DNA of 64,000 bases from Propionibacteriaceae bacterium (GTDB lineage Bacteria > Actinomycetota > Actinomycetes > Propionibacteriales > Propionibacteriaceae): contig JAUNKK010000002.1 in the NCBI GenBank assembly GCA_030532825.1, forward strand, positions 1-64,000, read 5' to 3'. Position 1 is the first letter of the stretch, and each line of letters opens with the position of its first letter. Under the pieces are notes generated by a model. The model was not told where the DNA came from and ran no database searches. It saw only the letters and a list, made by a program, of their open reading frames with translations. Below, one piece after another: positions 56,906-64,000 of this stretch. The position numbers were made by a program, and so were the translations under genes.

Positions 56906-57364
56906 ATGACCCCCATGGAGAACCAAGACCTGTTCATCTGTATCGATCACGTCGGCTTGGCCGTCCCCGATCTGGACGAAGCCGTCAAGTTCCACTCCGA
57001 GGTGTTCGGGTGGCGCGAGCTTCACCGCGAGGTCAACGAGGAACAAGGCGTGGCCGAGGCCATGATCGGCACCGGCACCCAGGGCGAGGAGAACGCCAAG
57101 ATCCAGCTGCTGGCCCCCCTCAATGAAAAGTCCACGATCGCCAAGTGGCTTGACCGCAACGGCGGCCCCGGCATCCAGCAGCTCGCCTATCGGGTCCACG
57201 ACATTGATCATGTGTGCGCCGTTCTGCGTGAGCGCGGGCTGCGTCTGCTGTACCCGGAGCCGAAGCGCGGTACCGCAGATTCCCGCATCAACTTCGTTCA
57301 TCCGAAGGACGCCGGCGGGGTGCTGCTTGAGTTGGTGGAGCCTGCCAAGGACGCAGCTCACTGA
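56906..57364 (+). CDS. mce: Methylmalonyl-CoA epimerase
   Basis: 152 aa of the glyoxalase/VOC fold, interconverting the R and S forms of methylmalonyl-CoA in the propionate pathway. Metal ligands are in IDHVGLAV, IQLLAP, LAYRV and LLELVEP. The start at 56906 has GAGG upstream; 56840 and 56915 are alternatives. With the cobalamin adenosyltransferase at 62506 it supports a B12-dependent methylmalonyl-CoA route. Followed by a strong terminator. Confidence 0.92.
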   Translation: MTPMENQDLFICIDHVGLAVPDLDEAVKFHSEVFGWRELHREVNEEQGVAEAMIGTGTQGEENAKIQLLAPLNEKSTIAKWLDRNGGPGIQQLAYRVHDIDHVCAVLRERGLRLLYPEPKRGTADSRINFVHPKDAGGVLLELVEPAKDAAH

Positions 57365-57373
57365 CCCAGGCGC

Positions 57374-57411
57374 AGAAACACCGGTAGGCGCAGTCGTCTA
57401 CCGGTGTTTCT
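57374..57411 (+). terminator. Terminator after mce
   Basis: A 14-bp perfect stem with 10-base loop, beginning 9 bases after the mce stop; the 3' arm ends in TTTCT. Confidence 0.8.
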
Positions 57412-57427
57412 ATCGGCCTGCTCGGGG

Positions 57428-57433
57428 TAGGCT
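57428..57433 (+). promoter_or_regulatory. -10 element of the DivIVA-like gene
   Basis: TAGGCT 33 bases before the ATG. Unlike most promoters here it gives a leader, which carries AGGAG at 57455-57459. Confidence 0.45.
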
Positions 57434-57466
57434 CAGTACCGTTCGCCGCTAGCCAGGAGAAAACTC

Positions 57467-58555
57467 ATGACCGATGCCCGTAGTGAAATCGAAGAGGAGA
57501 CCGGCCTCAATCTCTTCGAGGACAAGGCCAGCGCCGTCGGCGGCTTCCCACACGCCATGCTTGGCTACGACAAGCAAGCGGTGGACGCCTATGTGCGCGA
57601 CCTTGAGCAGCGATTGCTCGAAATGAAGGTTCAACTGCGGGAGCAGCGGCGCGAAAATAACTTCGTCCGGGAACAGGTGGGCACCACTGACTACGGGAAG
57701 CTGGGGGCTCATGCGCGTGGCGTGTTGCAGGCAGCCGAATCCCAAGCCGCCGAACTCATCCGGCTAGGTGAGGCCGAAGCCGACCGCATGCGCCAAGAAG
57801 CCCGGATGGCTGCTGCCGCAACGCGCGAAGCCGCCCAGCAGGAGGCCGACGATGTGCGGCTCTCCGGTCTCGCCAGCCTTCGCAAGCTGCGCCAAGAGCA
57901 GGCCGATGCGGGACAGGCTGTGCTGGAGGCCGCACGGCGGGATGCCCATCTGCTGCGCGTTGACGCGGAGGCCCAGTCAAAGTCGCTCCTTGATGAGACC
58001 TCGCAGAAGATCAACACCCAGATGGAAGCAGCCCGCATCGAAGCTGAGCGGATCCGACAGGAAGCGGAACGCGACGCGACGGCCACGCGTCTGGAGGCTG
58101 AGAAAGCCACCAGCGAGGCCCTAGCCAAGCAGTCCGAAGCCGCCAAGCAGGCGGAGGAAACGGTCGCCACTGTCTTGGCGGAGGCGCGCGAACACACCGA
58201 GTCCGCCTCCAAGCAGATTGAAGAGGCACGAGCGGAAGCCGCCAGGATCCGGGAACTCGCCGTCGAAGAAGCTGAACAGATTCGGCTCACCGCCACGCAC
58301 GAAGCTGAGCAGACGCTCACAGCCATGCGCGAGGAGGTACGTTCGAAGCAGGAGAAGCTTGAGGAACAAGTCGGGTGGCGCAAGGAACAGTTGGAACGCG
58401 AGATTGCTGCGTTGAATGCGCGCCGCAGTTCCATCGTCGCCTCCATGCAAAACCTGAAGGCCATGGCTGAGGAAGCAGTCCCGGAGTTGGAGAACACCTT
58501 GTTTGTCCAAGAAGACACCACGCCGCAAACGAGGATGCCCAAGAAGGCAAAGTGA
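57467..58555 (+). CDS. DivIVA-like coiled-coil scaffold protein
   Basis: 362 aa. A short N-terminal DivIVA-type crossing motif (FPHAMLGYDKQAVDAYV, about residues 27-43) is followed by coiled coil through residue 340, rich in Ala, Glu, Arg and Gln heptads. Such proteins mark curved membrane or organise wall growth and division in actinobacteria (DivIVA, Scy-like). It overlaps the AI-2E transporter gene by 4 bases. Confidence 0.85.
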   Translation: MTDARSEIEEETGLNLFEDKASAVGGFPHAMLGYDKQAVDAYVRDLEQRLLEMKVQLREQRRENNFVREQVGTTDYGKLGAHARGVLQAAESQAAELIRLGEAEADRMRQEARMAAAATREAAQQEADDVRLSGLASLRKLRQEQADAGQAVLEAARRDAHLLRVDAEAQSKSLLDETSQKINTQMEAARIEAERIRQEAERDATATRLEAEKATSEALAKQSEAAKQAEETVATVLAEAREHTESASKQIEEARAEAARIRELAVEEAEQIRLTATHEAEQTLTAMREEVRSKQEKLEEQVGWRKEQLEREIAALNARRSSIVASMQNLKAMAEEAVPELENTLFVQEDTTPQTRMPKKAK

Positions 58556-59898
58556 CCACACCGGAGCCCAACCTCGAACCCGAAGCTGAGCCACAGGAAG
58601 CTGGCAGTGAACCGTCGGCCATGGATACCCCATCGGAGCCCTCCAGCACTGAGGCCGACGTTTCCACCCCAGCCCCGGAGCCTGAATCGGCTCCACCGAG
58701 GAAAAAGCGTGAACGTCGTTTCCGGTTGCGCAACCTACTGGGACGTGGTCGCCAAGCTCTGGGCGGGGCATTCGGCAATGCCAGCCGCGGTGCTAAAGAG
58801 TTCCTGACCCCGACTCCCGAACCCCCACCGGTTCCCGTCCCCCCCGTTGTGGTGCACAACGAGTCAAAACTATTGAACTATTCACCGTTCTCTATCGGCT
58901 TCTTTGGAGCCCTTGGGGTGTTGCTGGCCGCTGGTCTGATGGTGGCCATCACCCAGGTGCAACAGATCCTGATCCTGGTGGTCTTGTCGCTGTTCCTGGC
59001 GCTGGGCCTGAACCCGGCTGTGGAGTTCTTCACGCGCCGCCGTGTCCCTCGTCCGGTGGCGGTCTTCGGGGTGACGGCCGTGGTCATCGGTGTTTTGACG
59101 ACGGGGATTGTGTCGCTCGTCCCCCTATTCACTACGCAGATCCAGTCGCTGTTGTTGCGTGTTCCGTACTGGCTCACCCTCCTAGCCCGGGACAAGCGCG
59201 TCGCACGTTGGGAGGCGGAATACAACATCATCGACAACGCCCGCAACTACATCATGTCGGGCAACCTGGTCCAGAATCTATTCGGCGGGATCTGGGGCGC
59301 CGGTATGCTGGTGGCGAACTTGATTTTCTCGGTCATCATGACCTTGGTTCTCACCATCTACTTCCTTGCCTCCCTCCCCGCTATCAAGCAGGTCATCTAC
59401 AAACTCGCCCCCGCGAGTCGCCGGGCCCGCTCGCAGTACCTAGCGGACGAGATCTTTCGTGGTGTCTCCGGTTACATCACGGGCATGTTCATGATCGTGA
59501 CCATGGCCTCAGGATGCAGCTTCATCTTTATGAACCTCATCGGTCTGCGCGACTACTCCCTAGCCCTTGCTTTCATCGTGGCGCTGTTCTGCTTCATCCC
59601 GCTTGTGGGGTCGTCGATGGCGATGATCACCGTGGCCCTGGTTGGTTTCGCCACCTCGCCCACCATCGGCATCGCGACGATCATCTACTTCCTCATCTAC
59701 CAGCAGCTTGATGCCTACCTGCTTTATCCCACCGTCATGAAACACACTGTCAAAGTTCCCGGGGCACTCGTGGTGCTTTCAGCCTTGATCGGCGGCATCC
59801 TGCTTGGGGTCATCGGCGCTCTGATCGCTATCCCGACGGCAGCTGCCCTGCTGCTCCTGTACCGGGAGGTCCTACAACCCCATCTGGACGCCAGTTAA
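58552..59898 (+). CDS. AI-2E family transporter
   Basis: 448 aa. The first 100 residues are disordered and acidic, ending in a basic stretch, then about eight membrane segments of the AI-2E/YdiK permease family. The family includes exporters of diverse substrates, and the substrate is unknown. GTG start overlaps the DivIVA-like gene stop (GTGA), so both are translated together; a link to the growth machinery is an inference. Confidence 0.88.
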   Translation: MTTPEPNLEPEAEPQEAGSEPSAMDTPSEPSSTEADVSTPAPEPESAPPRKKRERRFRLRNLLGRGRQALGGAFGNASRGAKEFLTPTPEPPPVPVPPVVVHNESKLLNYSPFSIGFFGALGVLLAAGLMVAITQVQQILILVVLSLFLALGLNPAVEFFTRRRVPRPVAVFGVTAVVIGVLTTGIVSLVPLFTTQIQSLLLRVPYWLTLLARDKRVARWEAEYNIIDNARNYIMSGNLVQNLFGGIWGAGMLVANLIFSVIMTLVLTIYFLASLPAIKQVIYKLAPASRRARSQYLADEIFRGVSGYITGMFMIVTMASGCSFIFMNLIGLRDYSLALAFIVALFCFIPLVGSSMAMITVALVGFATSPTIGIATIIYFLIYQQLDAYLLYPTVMKHTVKVPGALVVLSALIGGILLGVIGALIAIPTAAALLLLYREVLQPHLDAS

Positions 59899-59914
59899 CC
59901 AGTTGACTTTGAGC

Positions 59915-59920
59915 TACATT
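59915..59920 (+). promoter_or_regulatory. -10 element, leaderless nucS
   Basis: TACATT followed by 6 bases and the GTG at 59927. Confidence 0.5.
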
Positions 59921-59926
59921 GGCCCT

Positions 59927-60619
59927 GTGCGTCTCGTGATTGCCCGATGTCAGGTGGACTACGCCGGCCGCCTGAGCGCTCATCTGCCCATGGCGAAACG
60001 ACTCATCATGCTCAAAGCGGACGGGTCAGTGTCCATTCACGCCGATGACCGGGCCTACAAACCATTGAACTGGATGAGTGCTCCCTGCAGCCTCACGGTC
60101 GCTGAACCTGACGAGGCGATGCGCGAGCTTGGCGCTAATGAACTGTGGCAAGTCCAGTCCCGCACCGGCGACACGCTGCGCATCGCACTCGGCGAGGTGT
60201 TCCTGGATACGGAGCACCACTTCGGCGTTGATCCTGGGCTGCAGAAAGACGGGGTTGAGGCGCACCTGCAGGCGTTGCTTGCGGAGCATCCCAGAGCCTT
60301 TGGCGAAGGCTGGCAGGTGGTCAAGCGGGAGTACTACACCCCCATCGGGCCGGTGGATCTGCTGCTGCGCGACCCCGAGGGGATCCACGTTGCCGTGGAG
60401 GTGAAACGTCGTGGCGAGATCGACGGGGTGGAACAGCTGACCCGCTACCTTGAGTTGATGAACCGGGATCCGCAGCTAGCTCCAGTCCGCGGCATCTTCG
60501 CTGCCCAACAAATCAAGCCCCAGGCCGCAACACTCGCAGCCGACCGCGGCATAACCTGCCAACTCCTCGACTACGACGCCCTGCGCGGAATAGACAACGC
60601 GGACGAACGGCTGTTTTGA
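59927..60619 (+). CDS. nucS: Mismatch-specific endonuclease NucS/EndoMS
   Basis: 230 aa. N-terminal dimer/DNA-binding domain ([13 protein letters not shown]) and C-terminal RecB-like nuclease with GPVDLLLRD and EVKRRG as metal-binding residues. NucS replaces MutS/MutL mismatch repair in many actinobacteria and archaea. The GTG at 59927 fits the family start and a leaderless -10; the frame is open to 59903. First gene of a short operon with 60619 and 60891. Confidence 0.95.
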   Translation: MRLVIARCQVDYAGRLSAHLPMAKRLIMLKADGSVSIHADDRAYKPLNWMSAPCSLTVAEPDEAMRELGANELWQVQSRTGDTLRIALGEVFLDTEHHFGVDPGLQKDGVEAHLQALLAEHPRAFGEGWQVVKREYYTPIGPVDLLLRDPEGIHVAVEVKRRGEIDGVEQLTRYLELMNRDPQLAPVRGIFAAQQIKPQAATLAADRGITCQLLDYDALRGIDNADERLF

Positions 60620-60894
60620 TGGCACGGCGCCCCTCAAAGCACACCCGTCCAGCGCGTCCCCTCAACACCGCCCGGTACGCGACGAAACGAGACCTGCGCG
60701 CGGGAGTGTTCCTCTTTCGAGACGTGTCGGCTGACCGAGCCGCAAAACGCTACACCTGCCCCGGCTGCAACAACCCCATCCATGTCGGCACCGCCCATAT
60801 CGTGGCCTGGCCCGAGGAACCGAGCCTCGGCTTCGATACCGGTGTGGAAGAGCGACGCCACTGGCACCAGCATTGTTGGAGGCAACAGCGATGA
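60619..60894 (+). CDS. Small zinc-ribbon-like protein
   Basis: 91 aa. A metal-binding pattern is visible: CPGCNNPI, then AHIVAW and RRHWHQHC, giving Cys-Cys-His-Cys-type ligands. The N-terminus is basic. Its start overlaps the nucS stop (TGATG), and its own stop overlaps the next start (ATGA). It regularly lies next to nucS in actinobacteria as far as I know; its role is unknown. Confidence 0.8.
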   Translation: MARRPSKHTRPARPLNTARYATKRDLRAGVFLFRDVSADRAAKRYTCPGCNNPIHVGTAHIVAWPEEPSLGFDTGVEERRHWHQHCWRQQR

Positions 60895-61688
60895 TCCACT
60901 CAACCTCAATCGGCCACGGCGCAACGCAGGTGGTATTCCTGCATGGTCTGTTCGGTCAGGGTAAGAACTTCACGCGCATCGCAAACGCCCTCAACGAGCA
61001 GGCCACCAGCCACCTGGTGGACCTACCGAACCATGGCGCTTCCTCATGGACCGTGGGGTTTAGCCTGGACGGGCAGGCCGATCACGTCGCTCGCTGGATG
61101 AGAGACAGCTTCGACTCCCCCATCGCCCTGATCGGCCATTCCCTAGGCGGCAAGCTCGCCATGCGCATTGCGTTGCGCGAGCCGCAACTGGTAGAGCGCC
61201 TCATGGTGATCGACATCTCCCCCGTTCCCAGCGACGGCCCAACCGGTTTCGCCCCGCTGGTGGCAGCCATGCAAAGGCTGAATCTAGAACACCTGGCCAG
61301 CCGCACCCAGGCCAGTGAGACCCTGACCCAGTCCATCCCCGACCCCCAAATCCGGGGCTTTCTACTGCAGAATCTACGCCGCCTCGGGAGTACCTGGGCT
61401 TGGCGGATGAACCTAGACCTGCTTGGTGACTCACTTCAGGTAATCGGCGGTTGGCCACGCTGCGATTTCGTTTACGACGGTCCCGTCTGGTGGGTGACAG
61501 GTGGGCAATCTTCTTATGTGCTACCGGAACATATCGCGCCAATGAGGGCGCTGTTCCCGCGCACCGTCACTGTGACTCTGAAACGAGCTGGGCATTGGGT
61601 ACACGCTGATGAACCGGAGGCTTTCGTATCGCTGTGCCAAGAATTCTTAGCGAGTGCCCCCGGGGCTAGCCCAGCGTTACCGAAGTGA
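60891..61688 (+). CDS. Alpha/beta-fold hydrolase
   Basis: 265 aa. The oxyanion motif FLHGLFGQ and nucleophile Ser in IGHSLGGK are followed by the late His in GHWVHADEP, a complete serine-hydrolase triad. It resembles YbfF-type esterases. GGAGG lies upstream. Third gene of the nucS operon; the 3' end overlaps the convergent peptidyl-prolyl isomerase gene by 23 bases. Confidence 0.88.
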   Translation: MIHSTSIGHGATQVVFLHGLFGQGKNFTRIANALNEQATSHLVDLPNHGASSWTVGFSLDGQADHVARWMRDSFDSPIALIGHSLGGKLAMRIALREPQLVERLMVIDISPVPSDGPTGFAPLVAAMQRLNLEHLASRTQASETLTQSIPDPQIRGFLLQNLRRLGSTWAWRMNLDLLGDSLQVIGGWPRCDFVYDGPVWWVTGGQSSYVLPEHIAPMRALFPRTVTVTLKRAGHWVHADEPEAFVSLCQEFLASAPGASPALPK

Positions 61689-62355
61689 TCCGCGCTTCGG
61701 CAATCGGGCTTGTCTCATCTTCGGCATCCACACCCTGCGAGGCAATGTCCTGGACCACAGCGAGGCCTGCCTCATCGACCTGGCCAAAGACGGCGTAGGT
61801 TGGATCCAGTTGGGAGTCCTCCCACACGATGAAAAACTGAGAGCCCCCAGTGTTCGGCCGCCCCGTATTAGCCATGGCAACGGTGCCCCGAGGATAGATG
61901 GCGCTATTGCCCTGGCCGCTGCCCTCCAAACCTGTCGTCAGCGGGCTCAATTCATCGGGCACGGTGTACCCGGGGCCGCCACGCCCGGTACCAGACGGAT
62001 CGCCACACTGCAGAACGAAGATGCCGTGGTCTGTGAGGCGGTGACACTTGCTGTTATCCAACCAGCCCTGCTCTGCCAGGGACAGGAACGAGTTGATGGT
62101 GCACGGGGCACCGCTACGATCCATGGTGATCGTGACATCGCCCGCGGTCATGTGAAGGATGGCGCTGGCCTCGCCCGTATTGATCACATCCTGGGCATTG
62201 GGCGGATCCACAGGCTTGACCGGTTCACCGTTAACCGGGTAATCGCAGCTTCCAGCCCGCTGCGCCTCACCCGTCGAAGCAGACCGGTTCGCATTGCCAC
62301 ATCCGGCCATGAGGACGATGGCCGCGATCACGGAGACAAAACTCTTCACTGACAC
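61666..62355 (-). CDS. Cyclophilin-type peptidyl-prolyl isomerase lipoprotein
   Basis: About 229 aa. A signal with lipobox LMAGC anchors it outside. The cyclophilin domain has FLSLAEQGWLDN, RGTVAMAN and GSQFFIV with AVFGQV at the end. It helps fold exported proteins. GTG 62355 lies 7 bases after TAGGAT (leaderless); the ATG at 62364 overlaps that hexamer and is the alternative. The frame is open to 62481. Confidence 0.88.
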   Translation of the reverse strand: MSVKSFVSVIAAIVLMAGCGNANRSASTGEAQRAGSCDYPVNGEPVKPVDPPNAQDVINTGEASAILHMTAGDVTITMDRSGAPCTINSFLSLAEQGWLDNSKCHRLTDHGIFVLQCGDPSGTGRGGPGYTVPDELSPLTTGLEGSGQGNSAIYPRGTVAMANTGRPNTGGSQFFIVWEDSQLDPTYAVFGQVDEAGLAVVQDIASQGVDAEDETSPIAEARITSVTLG

Positions 62356-62362
62356 ACGCAAC

Positions 62363-62368
62363 ATCCTA
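62363..62368 (-). promoter_or_regulatory. Possible -10 of the isomerase gene
   Basis: TAGGAT on the minus strand, 7 bases before the GTG at 62355. Confidence 0.35.
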
Positions 62369-62493
62369 ATGCCGCCGTGCGATACCGTCGGGCATCCGGC
62401 AGCCCACAGGTCACGCGAGCGCCTACTATGCCAGGATCCCCCACGGCGCGGACCTCGCGATGGTAGGAAGCCTGCTCCCACGGGTCGGTCCTC

Positions 62494-62499
62494 TAGACT
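62494..62499 (+). promoter_or_regulatory. -10 element, leaderless cobalamin adenosyltransferase
   Basis: TAGACT followed by 6 bases and the ATG at 62506. Confidence 0.6.
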
Positions 62500-62505
62500 T
62501 GAGCC

Positions 62506-63123
62506 ATGGTGAATCTAACCCGCATCTATACCCGCACCGGTGACGCGGGTACAACCCGGCTAAGCGACAATTCCGAAGTTCCGAAGACGGATTGGCGCGT
62601 GGAGGCCTACGGTGCCGTAGACGAGACAAACTCCACCATCGCCGTGGCAGTCGCTCTCGGCGGCCTACCCGAGCGGGTAGTCGACATGCTCAGTCTCATC
62701 CGCAACGAGTTGTTCGATGTTGGTGCAGACCTCAGCACCCCGAAACATCCGAACCCCCAGTACCCGCCACTACGGATCGAGCAGACATCAATTGACCGGC
62801 TGGAAAACTGGTGCGACGAACTGGGCGCCGACTTGCCGAACCTGCGTTCCTTCATCCTGCCGGGTGGACCGCCGGCGGTAGCTCAACTCCATGTCGCCAG
62901 GACCGTGTGCCGCCGAGCTGAACGCACCGCCTGGCGCGCCGTCGCGGCCTTTGGAACGGAGCCAGCGTCGGAGCGAGGAACTGGTGGCGTGAACCTGCTG
63001 GCGGTCACGTACCTCAACCGGCTGAGTGATCTGTTGTTCACCATGTGCCGTACCGCCGCCGGGGCTGAGGGCGATGTGCTATGGGTGCCCGGCACCGATC
63101 GCGAGGTTCCCAGCAAGCGCTAG
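62506..63123 (+). CDS. Cob(I)alamin adenosyltransferase, PduO type
   Basis: 205 aa. The N-terminal ATP-binding segment IYTRTGDAGTTRL and the later RRAERTAWR and YLNRLSDLLF motifs identify the PduO-type adenosyltransferase, which makes adenosylcobalamin, the cofactor of methylmalonyl-CoA mutase. Leaderless. Together with mce it suggests active propionate metabolism. Confidence 0.95.
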   Translation: MVNLTRIYTRTGDAGTTRLSDNSEVPKTDWRVEAYGAVDETNSTIAVAVALGGLPERVVDMLSLIRNELFDVGADLSTPKHPNPQYPPLRIEQTSIDRLENWCDELGADLPNLRSFILPGGPPAVAQLHVARTVCRRAERTAWRAVAAFGTEPASERGTGGVNLLAVTYLNRLSDLLFTMCRTAAGAEGDVLWVPGTDREVPSKR

Positions 63124-63125
63124 TG

Positions 63126-63581
63126 CTACGGCGAACCGGCGCTGCCGGGCGGGTGATGGCTGCCCGGCGGGGCCGACTCAAGCCACGCCATGAGTGCCAT
63201 CACGTTATCTAGGTCCATGGCGAGGTTGTGTTCGTGCCCAGTCAGGCGGTCTGAAATAGTAACGATGTATGACTCGTCAAACAGCACCACAGCCTCCAGG
63301 GCAGTCGCCGGGCGTCGTCCCTCCCACATCGTGGTGGCACGGGCGAAGGATCGGCTGGGCCGCAATGCCAATGAAAAGGCACGGTACCAGTCGAGTCGGT
63401 TGTCTCGGTACCGAGCGAACCCCAGCACCCAACCCACGCCGGGCCCGCCATCGCGCATTCGGTGCGCGCAATCGAAAAGGCCGCCCTGGCGGGTAAGCCA
63501 GCGGCGGCGCGCATAAAGAGCGGCGAAGGGCAGCAGACAAGCACAAATGGTGAAGACCACCACAGTTGTCCACCAACCCAT
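63126..63581 (-). CDS. DUF2550 membrane-anchored protein
   Basis: 151 aa with one N-terminal membrane segment (WWTTVVVFTICACLLPFAAL) and a cytoplasmic domain matching DUF2550. This family commonly follows atpC in actinobacteria, as here. The ATG at 63581 lies 6 bases after TATGTT. The frame is open to 63650. Function unknown. Confidence 0.88.
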   Translation of the reverse strand: MGWWTTVVVFTICACLLPFAALYARRRWLTRQGGLFDCAHRMRDGGPGVGWVLGFARYRDNRLDWYRAFSLALRPSRSFARATTMWEGRRPATALEAVVLFDESYIVTISDRLTGHEHNLAMDLDNVMALMAWLESAPPGSHHPPGSAGSP

Positions 63582-63587
63582 AGACAA

Positions 63588-63593
63588 AACATA
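63588..63593 (-). promoter_or_regulatory. -10 element, leaderless DUF2550 gene
   Basis: TATGTT on the minus strand, 6 bases before the ATG at 63581, giving DUF2550 its own promoter in addition to any atp read-through. Confidence 0.5.
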
Positions 63594-63659
63594 GCGCTTG
63601 GCGGAGCATCTGACGAGTTGAGGGCGGCCCCGCTGGGGAACCACCCGCACGTCACCAGG

Positions 63660-64000
63660 TCAGCGCTGTTTCTGCTGCTGGTACTGCTCCCCCGCCCGAA
63701 TCTGAGCGTTGAGAATGTGTAGACGGTGGATCTGTTCGTCCGTGGCATTGCCTTGGCTGCGCAGATGCCTCAGGTCATGTGCCGTCTTCCGAGCCGCATC
63801 CAGGGTGATCTCCTCAGCAAACTGGACTTCGTGGCTGAGCACGCGGACATATCCCTGGGCCACGGCCAGCAGCCCACCGTCGATCGCCAGAATTTCGGTA
63901 CGTCCATCAGAGGAAACAATCTCAACCATGCACGGGACCAGTGCCGCCATCAGCGGCTCATGGCCAGGCAGGATGCCGATGTCTCCCTCACTGGTGCGGG
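63660..64000 (-). CDS. atpC: ATP synthase epsilon subunit, partial
   Basis: The N-terminus lies beyond the window. Visible sequence runs from RTSEGDIGILPGHEPLM through the beta-sandwich to a helical C-terminus ending in a Gln-rich tail. The EGDIGILPGHEPL motif is diagnostic. The rest of the F1Fo operon should continue past 64000 on the minus strand. Confidence 0.93.
   Translation of the reverse strand, partial: RTSEGDIGILPGHEPLMAALVPCMVEIVSSDGRTEILAIDGGLLAVAQGYVRVLSHEVQFAEEITLDAARKTAHDLRHLRSQGNATDEQIHRLHILNAQIRAGEQYQQQKQR

Overview
The window is a compact, GC-rich, gene-dense stretch of a bacterial chromosome, almost certainly from a fermentative actinobacterium and plausibly from the Propionibacteriaceae. 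Supporting this are the homodimeric-type pyruvate dehydrogenase E1 (aceE) near a fasR-fabD-fabH-acpP-fabF cluster, NucS/EndoMS instead of a visible MutS/MutL, actinobacteria-restricted families (DUF3145, DUF2550), and a methylmalonyl-CoA epimerase plus a cobalamin adenosyltransferase, which fit a methylmalonyl-CoA (propionate) pathway. No insertion sequence, prophage, integrase or CRISPR array was seen, and no stretch longer than 300 bases lacks a gene, RNA or decayed gene.

Layout. 0.1-9.4 kb: aceE, an orphan sugar-binding lipoprotein and the FasII cluster. 9.4-16 kb: DUF3145, an S9 peptidase and a moxR-DUF58-VWA-VWA operon. 16-20 kb: a membrane protein of unknown role, then a DUF4956 / VTC-type polyphosphate polymerase / Cthe_2159-like lipoprotein operon. 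20-28 kb: HAD phosphatase, a fused alpha-beta glycyl-tRNA synthetase, a DUF885 peptidase-like protein, a GT2-GtrA fusion with a phosphodiester glycosidase, and a CAU tRNA. 28-36 kb: GH13 enzyme with divergent TetR, an unusual ABC-class ATPase, tRNA-Asn, phosphatase, a sigma factor and dnaG. 36-39 kb: a fully decayed ABC-transporter / two-component operon. 39-48.6 kb: dgt, gltA, dusB, M3 peptidase, ROK regulator, GH36 alpha-galactosidase. 48.6-51.7 kb: a zinc-uptake locus with frameshifted znuA and znuB but intact znuC and zur. 52-64 kb: recO/uppS, a thioredoxin-like TPR protein, pgm, PH-domain protein, mce, a DivIVA-like scaffold, AI-2E transporter, nucS operon, peptidyl-prolyl isomerase, cobalamin adenosyltransferase, DUF2550 and the edge of atpC.

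Two themes stand out. First, gene decay is confined to two loci (a sensor/efflux operon and the zinc importer) while about 50 other genes read cleanly, which argues against random sequencing error and for recent loss of specific functions. Second, about 17 genes carry a -10 hexamer of the form nAnnnT exactly 6-7 bases before the start codon, the signature of leaderless mRNAs; this spacing was used here to choose many starts. The most interesting candidate system is the DUF4956 / VTC / Cthe_2159-like operon, which couples a predicted cytoplasmic-face polyphosphate polymerase to a membrane partner and a secreted beta-solenoid lipoprotein.
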